The notes under the pieces are model-generated. The model searched no databases, was not told where the DNA came from, and saw only the letters and a list, made by a program, of their open reading frames with translations. Positions 55,401 through 64,000 of a stretch of 64,000 nucleotides of DNA are shown here, piece after piece. Each line of letters begins with the position of its first letter. Within the stretch, counting starts at the first letter, position 1. This DNA is from Yamagishiella unicocca. Its lineage: Eukaryota; Chlorophyta; Chlorophyceae; Chlamydomonadales; Volvocaceae. The DNA lies in NCBI GenBank assembly GCA_003116995.1, contig BDSL01000004.1, forward strand, positions 2,542,001 through 2,606,000, in the 5' to 3' direction. The position numbers and the translations under genes were made by a program.

Positions 55401-55438
55401 GTCTGGCGCTGCACGTCTTCCAGACGCGTCCGCAGTAG
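43408..55438 (+). CDS. PWD: Phosphoglucan water dikinase (PWD/GWD3), plastidial
   Basis: Twenty-two exons: 43408-43530, 43595-43639, 43769-43918, 44005-44070, 44999-45124, 46351-46424, 46726-46917, 47289-47480, 47871-48063, 48598-48643, 49164-49295, 49597-49751, 50202-50360, 50822-50983, 51466-51628, 51941-52051, 52515-52714, 53196-53762, 53965-54206, 54420-54583, 54856-54960, 55137-55438; about 1222 residues, close to the plant length. An Arg/Ser-rich N-terminus looks like a transit peptide (exon 1 provisional). CBM20 follows ([32 protein letters not shown]). Dikinase signatures: [36 protein letters not shown], the phosphohistidine loop [13 protein letters not shown] (His754), [45 protein letters not shown] and final PQDIEGGVV...FQTRPQ. 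It transfers the beta-phosphate of ATP to C3 of glucosyl units of pre-phosphorylated starch, priming degradation. Confidence 0.93.
44657..44703. repeat. Degenerate (GT)n run
   Basis: GT/GC alternating purine-pyrimidine tract in PWD intron 4. Confidence 0.85.
44921..44985 (+). repeat. 26-bp pyrimidine-rich tandem repeat before a 3' splice site
   Basis: About 2.4 copies of a unit containing CCCCGCCTCCTCGTCTTCCT, immediately upstream of the acceptor at 44997-44998. It forms the polypyrimidine tract of PWD intron 4. Confidence 0.8.
45328..45562. repeat. 31-bp minisatellite with palindromic core (PWD intron 5)
   Basis: About seven units with small deletions. Each contains CGATGGGGCCATCG, a perfect six-base stem, followed by TGCCGTACAGCAGGTCG. 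No spacers differ from the repeat, so this is not a CRISPR array. Confidence 0.92.
46928..46985 (+). repeat. Intronic dispersed element, sense copy (PWD intron 7)
   Basis: GGCGTGAAAACCGGTGACAC, GAAAACGACAGGATAGTGGG, CGCATGGTCGGCGGACAG, starting 10 bases after the exon end at 46917. A second sense copy follows at 47030-47083. Confidence 0.8.
47030..47083 (+). repeat. Intronic dispersed element, second sense copy in PWD intron 7
   Basis: GGCATAAAGACAGGTTGTAC, GGCATAGGTGTAATAGCTGG, CGCATTGTCTTTGG after a G-run. Confidence 0.75.
47727..47760. repeat. (CAC)n microsatellite
   Basis: CCA/CAC trinucleotide run in PWD intron 8. A short CA run follows at about 47797-47812. Confidence 0.9.
48685..48770 (+). 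repeat. Intronic dispersed element, best full-length sense copy
   Basis: PWD intron 10, about 40 bases from the 5' splice site after a G-run. It has GTATAAAAACCGTTTTACGC, GGGACAGGATAGTTG, GTCGTCGGACACC and GGGCGCATGCTGGAG in order. Confidence 0.85.
50387..50437 (+). repeat. Intronic dispersed element, sense copy (PWD intron 13, 5' end)
   Basis: GGCGTGAAAACCGGTGACAC, GAAAACGACAAGATAGTGGG, CGCATGGTCGG; 26 bases after the exon end. The antisense partner is at 50762-50806. Confidence 0.8.
50762..50806 (-). repeat. Intronic dispersed element, antisense copy (PWD intron 13, 3' end)
   Basis: TTCCCATGTCGAGTAACCGG then TCTTTTTCTGTCTCCCCCCC, ending 15 bases before the acceptor. It forms an inverted repeat with 50387-50437. 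Confidence 0.8.
51630..51830. repeat. Purine-rich GGGGCAGGGAGAGGGA tract
   Basis: Degenerate tandem [20 protein letters not shown] units in PWD intron 15, directly after the 5' splice site. It is almost entirely purine on the sense strand. Confidence 0.85.
52330..52475. repeat. 45-bp pyrimidine-rich minisatellite (PWD intron 16)
   Basis: About 3.3 copies of a unit built from CCGCCCTTCTCTTTT, CCGCCCTGATCTTGT and CCGCCCCGCTCTTA. It lies upstream of the acceptor at 52514. Confidence 0.9.
52801..52838 (+). repeat. Intronic dispersed element, sense copy (PWD intron 17)
   Basis: TGGCATGAAGACCAGTTACA then CGACACAGGTAGGATATC after a G-run. A GAGGAAGACCCGTGGATGCC element precedes it at about 52740-52780. 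Confidence 0.75.
53110..53170 (-). repeat. Intronic dispersed element, antisense copy (PWD intron 17)
   Basis: GTTGTCCGAAAACAATGCGC, CAGCTCTTATACCCGTGTCG, TGTAATCGGT, CTTCATGCCC, then a C-run to the acceptor. It is the inverted partner of 52801-52838. Confidence 0.8.
54601..54652 (+). repeat. Intronic dispersed element, sense copy (PWD intron 20)
   Basis: GGCGTGAAAACCGTTGTCAC, GAAAACGACAGGATAGTGGG, CGCATGGTCGGC, 17 bases after the exon end. Confidence 0.8.
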
Positions 55439-55814
55439 GTGCGTGAGAGTACGAGCCGTACGGCTGCTGAGATGCCGCGGTGAGGGTTTCGGCGCAAGGC
55501 CGTGAGCCGAGGTGGCGACGGGCGGTGGGTCTCCGTATGGTGAGGGAGATGCGACGGATTGGGCGGTGCAGGTGGCCGAGGGAGGCTCGAGTGGGAGGTT
55601 GGGAAAGCGCAGGAGCTAGGAAAACAGGGCGGAGGCTGTGGAGACGGAGACAGGAGACGCCGGTCGGATGGCGGATGGTGGGCGCGATTCGAGGCGGAAG
55701 GGGTTTAGGAGGCCGGACCCGAGGCCAACTCTTAAGTGTCGCGAACGGCCCCCCCACCTATCCCCCACCCTCAACTCGTGAACACTGTCACAATACGAAA
55801 AACTAAAAAGGATG

Positions 55815-55819
55815 TGTAA
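55815..55819 (+). promoter_or_regulatory. Putative TGTAA polyadenylation signal of PWD
   Basis: TGTAA 377 bases after the PWD stop, in an A-rich context. Confidence 0.5.
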
Positions 55820-57000
55820 AGTGTGCGAAAGTGAAGTTTCAGCGGACGTGGAGCGCGTTGGTGTGCATCAGGGCGGGTGATCAGGCAGGCGGGCAGACGT
55901 ACACTATATGGCCTATGGCGCAACGGCGGACAGGAGGAGAGGAAGCGGCTGGAGGCGCTAGCTGCCCCCGCACGCGGTCAATATTTGGCTCGTTGGGGTG
56001 ACGGCGGCTGTTCTCATTTCCCGTCAGGTCACGCAGGCGGGCTCGTTGACATCCCTCCCAGCCAGCAGGCCGAGGCGGCGTTGTGGTGCAGTGGGTCACG
56101 GGTAGAGACGCGACCCGCGGGGGAAGTGATATACCTACGCGGGGCCGTTCCCATGTGAGGTGCGTACGGCACCTCGCGCTGCCCGGTAGGAAGCGCTGCT
56201 TGGTATCTATTAGGTGCTGCTGTGTAATTATTCCTGCTCGGTGACACACGCTGCTGAGCCACATGCTGCTGCTCGCCGCTGGCTCCACTGCACAAGCTTT
56301 ACAGGTGCCCGGCACTTCGCACTACGCCATCTGGGGCGGTGCGAGAGACTCCAACTTTCCATTCGGGCCCCAGTGTCCGTTTACGTCGGCGGCTTGCGTA
56401 CGCACTACTGGTATCATGTTGTCAACTATTGTTATACTGATGTGCCACGAAGGAAACGGCCGCGAGAACGTCTTTCTGGCATGAGGTAGGTGATGGGTTT
56501 TCATGAATCGAGGTGTCTGAATGCGACCCAACAAAACGATAATCATCGATAGAGATTACATCTGGGGCCGCACGACCATAATTGGGTGTGCCGCCACACC
56601 AGGGGCGCTGCGCATGAGTGCGGGTGTCATGCAATTAGAATACGCGCATGTTTCCCTCGTCATTGCCGCAGCCTTCTCTGCTATACTGGCTCTTAATGCA
56701 CCGCGTCCCTCGTCGACCGCACTCGCTGCGTCATAATACAGAGACGGCTGCGTTCGCCTCACCACCACCATGCATGGCGTCTCTCTCTCATACACGATCA
56801 GTACGTACAACAACAGGGCGTGAACTTTTCTCCGGACCACCTGCGCCTCAGCCTTCATGTCAGTCGTCACTCGCTCTTGCGCGACGAGGGGTGGGTCAAG
56901 AACAATATGTCCGGTGCCACAGCGGCGAATTGTATGCGCGCCTAGACCGCGAACACACAAACAAAACCACCATCACAACACAACGCAGTCAACACTCCAC

Positions 57001-57005
57001 TTACA
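57001..57005 (-). promoter_or_regulatory. Putative TGTAA polyadenylation signal of FtsH
   Basis: TTACA on the plus strand, TGTAA on the FtsH strand, about 555 bases after its stop. Confidence 0.4.
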
Positions 57006-57558
57006 AAAAATGTCCCGTGCAGGGCGGACAAACACGTGTATACAGAAGGTAAGTACCGGCCTCAGAGCGCACCGCTCATCAGCCGAGGTATCGAGTTCCC
57101 ATCCATCAAGTCCCGACCCCGATTAAGCCGCGCAGACGCCCGGCACCCCATGAAGAGCTGGGCGAACACGCCCGCGGCGCCGCTCGCTCCCTATGCCCCG
57201 CTGCCTCCGTCTACCGGCGCCGCTCTGAACTGCCCGCCATCACACAGAACCACCCAAAACACCCACCAGGCAGGCTAATTGATAGCCACCACGCTCTGCA
57301 CGCACCGCCGCAAGTCGCACGGCGTCCCATGCACCGGAGGGCGGGCAAGCGTGAAGCTACCAACACGCCCCGGCGTCGTCCGAGCTATCCGTTTCGGCGA
57401 AACGAGTGTCTCCAATCTTTCCAGCATCGGCCTGCGAGCGCTGTCTGTGCAGTCCCGAGCCTCACGGCTGTGAAGACCTACACTCAGCTACTCTTCGCAC
57501 GACACCCACAGCGCACTGCGCCGTAGCTACTCCTTGACTATTTTTAGAGGTCAGCCAT

Positions 57559-61501
<3,943 letters not shown>

Positions 61502-61788
61502 GGTTGTAGGTGTATGCGAGTGCCGTGGGTTACCGGATATAAACGCTCTATATGGACTACTAGTTATATGTCAGTAATACCAGGACTCTGCAACACTCTA
61601 TAAGATATCAGTTGCTCCAAATGCCTCTTTATGGTGCCATGCTGAGCGTCACGAGCCATTGGACCTGAAACCACACGTTAATATGGGCCTTATGCCCAGT
61701 CCGCGCGCCAGTAGGAGTGGTGAATGTTGTGTGGTGGAAGACAACCAACGCCGCTCTAACATGTTGATTACGCATGCTTACTGGAACC
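61502..61788. promoter_or_regulatory. Shared upstream region of FtsH (-) and chaperonin-like (+) genes
   Basis: Only 287 bases separate the two start codons, so the promoters must overlap or be very compact. The sequence is clearly less GC-rich than the flanks. No motif was identified. Confidence 0.55.
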
Positions 61789-63582
61789 ATGGCGCATCTG
61801 CAACGTGCGCTTGCTAGCGTTGCGAGGCAGGAACAGGCCATGGCGGTTGGCTTGGGGCCTCATGGTGAGAGACGGGTGCCATTTTTGGATCCATACGCAC
61901 ATGGATATAAACGATTGCGGTCTTGACATGCCGACCGCACTTTGCCTGCCCAGCATGCCTGTGGCATGTACCGATACATGTCGACACTGGACCCTGCCTC
62001 CCACACCTGTTTCGCAATTACAAGGCCTTGATCAGCTGATTGTTGATGAAGCAAACCAGCCCACGATTACAAACTCGGGCGACGTGATCCTATCTGGGGC
62101 CAGCCCTGACGACGCCTTGGGCGCCCTCGTCCTAAAGTTAGTCGCGGTGAGTGAAGCTATTTCGGCATGAAGCTACGATCGCAGCAAAGCGCGCTGAAGG
62201 GAGGCGGAATCGGGTTCCTTCAGGATCTGTCAGCCACTGGGTTCGGGAGTGGGGAAGGACGTGGGCCCGCTCCCCTCCCCCCACCCACACACGTAGACAC
62301 ACAAACATCTTGGGACCCCATACCCAAGGACTTGTTCCCCTGAGCCCATGTGTTCCGGTTGCATCCATAAAGCAACACCCACCCGCGGCTGCGGGCCCGC
62401 ACACGGTACGGCAACTGCCTCGAGGAGGGGGGTTAACCCACCACTTCGGGCAGCGGTCGCGCAGTATCGTGTTGGGGAAATGTGATTGGTCCATCAGGCC
62501 TTGGCACCGGTTGGGAGGGACAGGGTCCGCGTTGTGGGGGGGGGCCTAAAAAACGATTACACGACGTGGGTAGGACAGCTGGCGCACTGCCCACATTGGG
62601 GGCCGGGGCCGGTTGGGAGGGCTGGACGAGGCCGTCCGGGCGGCGGCGCGTGAGGGCCGTAGAAGTGAGGGGGAGGGGCGGAGGAAGGGGGGGAGGGAAG
62701 GAGGAGGGGGGGAAGGAGGGGGGGAGAGCAGGAACCCAGTGCGATGGAAGCCAAACGGAGGGGACGGGCGGGGGGCAACTGGGATCAGCGCGGCCCCAGA
62801 GCCTCGCCGGCTGCGCCCTGACGTGCGACCCACGTACCTCCCTGGAGCACATGTCCTCTCCCACCATCAGAAACGCCATGCCCTTTTCCCATACGGCACT
62901 CTGTTGATCCTCCCGCCGGTAAAAACCTACCAGCTAGGTCTTCCCCCCTCCCCGCACGCCCATGACGCCAACACCCCCCCGCTCACGCCCCCCATCCCCC
63001 GCCCCACGCCATAGGACAGCTGCGCGCCCCTGGGCGACTCTTCCAAGCGGGTGCTGCTCATGGTGCTGGCGGGGCTGCGGCAGGTGGGGACTGGAAGAGG
63101 GGGAGAAGGGGCTGCAGCAGATGGGGACTGGAAGAAGGGGCAAAAGGGGTGCAGCAGAGATTGGAGGAGGGGAAGACGAGGAGGCAGAGGGCCGCTGGCC
63201 ATGCGGGTAGGGCGGGGTCGTCCAGGCGGGTAGGGCGGGGTCGTCCAGGCGGGTAGGGCGGGGTCGTCCAGGCGGGTAGGGCGGGGTCGTCCAGGCGGGT
63301 AGGGCGGGGTCGTCCAGGCGGGTAGGGCGGGCTTGTAGCCGTGTGGGCCTGACCCCCCTGGCCTTTCCTTCCCTCCACCTAGCACCACCAGGGCTCTTGT
63401 GGTGTAGCGTCCACTGTCCCCTGCTGGCTGCACAGCGGCACTGATTGGGCTTTCGTCGGCGTTGTCCTCCCCCCCGGGTACGACCTACGGGTATCCTCTC
63501 CCCCCCCCCCTCCCCCCCCTGCCTGCAGTACCTCCGCAGCGGTCTGCACCCACATACCTTCCAAGCGGACCTGGCGGCGCAG
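61789..63582 (+). CDS. Divergent group II chaperonin-like protein (CCT/BBS-type), partial
   Basis: Exons 61789-61864, 62025-62146, 63015-63083 and 63529-63582 join in phase to 107 residues, and the gene continues past the window. The pattern matches the start of a CCT/thermosome subunit: SVARQEQAMAVGLGPHGLDQ (the x-x-LGPxG-x-D-x-L motif), LIVDEANQPTITNSGDVIL (the TITNDGATIL position), ALVLKLVADSCAPLGDSSKR, then VLLMVLAGLRQYLRSGLHPH. The catalytic GDGTT loop is replaced by GDSSK (73-77), so ATP hydrolysis is probably lost. That, with the weak similarity, recalls MKKS/BBS6-BBS10-BBS12 chaperonin-like proteins more than a core CCT subunit. The exact family is undecided, and another exon may lie in the 868-base intron. 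Confidence 0.6.
62543..62600 (+). repeat. Intronic dispersed element, sense copy (chaperonin intron 2)
   Basis: G-run, then CCTAAAAAACGATTACACG, ACGTGGGTAGGACAGCTGG, CGCACTGCCCACATTGG. Confidence 0.75.
63208..63335. repeat. 23-bp minisatellite (chaperonin intron 3)
   Basis: Between five and six near-identical units of TCCAGGCGGGTAGGGCGG plus GGTCG. Confidence 0.95.
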
Positions 63583-63589
63583 GTGGGGG

Positions 63590-63765
63590 AGCTGGCAGGG
63601 GGGGAGGAGGGAGGGAGGGGAGGGAGGAGGGAAGGAGGGGGTGAGGGGAGGGGGGAGGGAAGGAGGAGAGGGAGGAGGGAAGGAGGAGGGAAGGAGGAGA
63701 GGGAGGAGGGAAGGAGGAGGGAAGGAGGAGAGGGAGAAGGGAAGGAGGGGAGGGGGCCGCGAGGG
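63590..63765. repeat. Purine-only GGGAGGAAGGAGG tract
   Basis: About 175 bases of almost pure G/A on the plus strand following the chaperonin exon at 63582. Confidence 0.85.
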
Positions 63766-63839
63766 GGGAGGGGGCGTGATGGTGGCCGGGGTTCAGAAGG
63801 GGAGACATTGGCGACCGCCGCCGGAAACACACAACCCCC

Positions 63840-64000
63840 TCACTCCGTCACTCCGTCACACTTCGTCACACTCCGTCACTCCGTCACACTTCGTCACACT
63901 CCGTCACTCCGTCACTCCGTCACACTTCGTCACAGTCCGTCACTCCGTCACAGTCCGTCACAGTCCGTCACTCCGTCACACTCCGTCACACTCCGTCACT
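63840..64000. repeat. CACTCCGTCA-type short tandem array running off the window
   Basis: Units CACTCCGT, CACACTTCGT and CACAGTCCGT alternate with a 7-10 base period to the last base of the window. Intronic or beyond; no unique spacers. Confidence 0.9.

Larger units (their letters stand above)
55439..57558. other. Intergenic between convergent PWD and FtsH genes
   Basis: PWD 3' UTR to about 55830, then about 1.2 kb of mixed sequence, then FtsH 3' UTR from about 57000. Small frames exist (for example from 56263, MLLLAAGSTAQALQ) but none has a recognisable domain or a consistent splice model. Confidence 0.5.

Overview
The window looks like nuclear DNA of a chlorophycean (volvocine, Chlamydomonas-like) green alga. 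The reasons are: GC-rich intron-split genes with GTGAGT/GTGCGT/GTGGGG donors and CAG acceptors; strongly G/C-ending codons; Ala/Gly/Ser/Gln-rich inserts inside otherwise conserved proteins; TGTAA polyadenylation-type signals after several stops; many microsatellites; and plastid-targeted plant-type proteins. Volvocales is an inference, and species cannot be named. All exon models were built by eye from splice sites, reading phase and remembered family motifs; no alignment was run.

Layout, left to right. (1) 3-200 (+): last exon of mitochondrial ribosomal protein uS7m. (2) 2117-3658 (+): three-exon protein of unknown function. (3) 3.7-8.7 kb: repeat-bearing stretch with no supported gene. (4) 15184-8682 (-): seven-exon Aurora-like Ser/Thr kinase, head-to-head with (5) 15871-18487 (+), a Rubisco-LSMT/SETD-type SET-domain protein. 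(6) About 19.5-19.7 kb (+): an orphan coding-looking exon. (7) 26254-20166 (-): nine-exon fusion of a TrhO/UPF0176 domain, rhodanese and FSH1-type serine hydrolase, as in plant STR6. (8) 27746-27258 (-): SGF11, a zinc-finger subunit of the SAGA deubiquitinase module, head-to-head with (9) 28143-29119 (+), an unrecognised 159-residue protein. (10) About 33.3-30.4 kb (-): C-terminal ubiquitin-like domain protein. (11) About 42.4-34.2 kb (-): very large DUF3754 membrane protein, head-to-head with (12) 43408-55438 (+), a 22-exon phosphoglucan water dikinase (PWD/GWD3) with N-terminal CBM20. (13) 61501-57559 (-): 11-exon thylakoid FtsH protease, type B (FTSH2/VAR2-like), head-to-head with (14) 61789 to beyond 63582 (+), a divergent group II chaperonin-like protein running out of the window.

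The genes do not form one pathway. Three products are probably plastidial: PWD in starch degradation, FtsH in photosystem II repair, and possibly DUF3754. Others are nuclear (SGF11, perhaps SET) or mitochondrial (uS7m). Four neighbouring pairs are divergent and probably share promoter regions.

The most unusual feature is in the introns. A dispersed family of roughly 50-85 bp elements (core close to ACCGGTTACACGACATGG, then GGATAGCTGGCGCAT) occurs in almost every gene and nearly always inside introns. Copies near the 5' splice site lie in the sense direction after a G-run. Copies near the 3' splice site lie antisense before a C-run that ends at the AG. Several introns carry both, so their ends form inverted repeats that could pair in the pre-mRNA. 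Two smaller families behave similarly. This is the best candidate here for an undescribed system.
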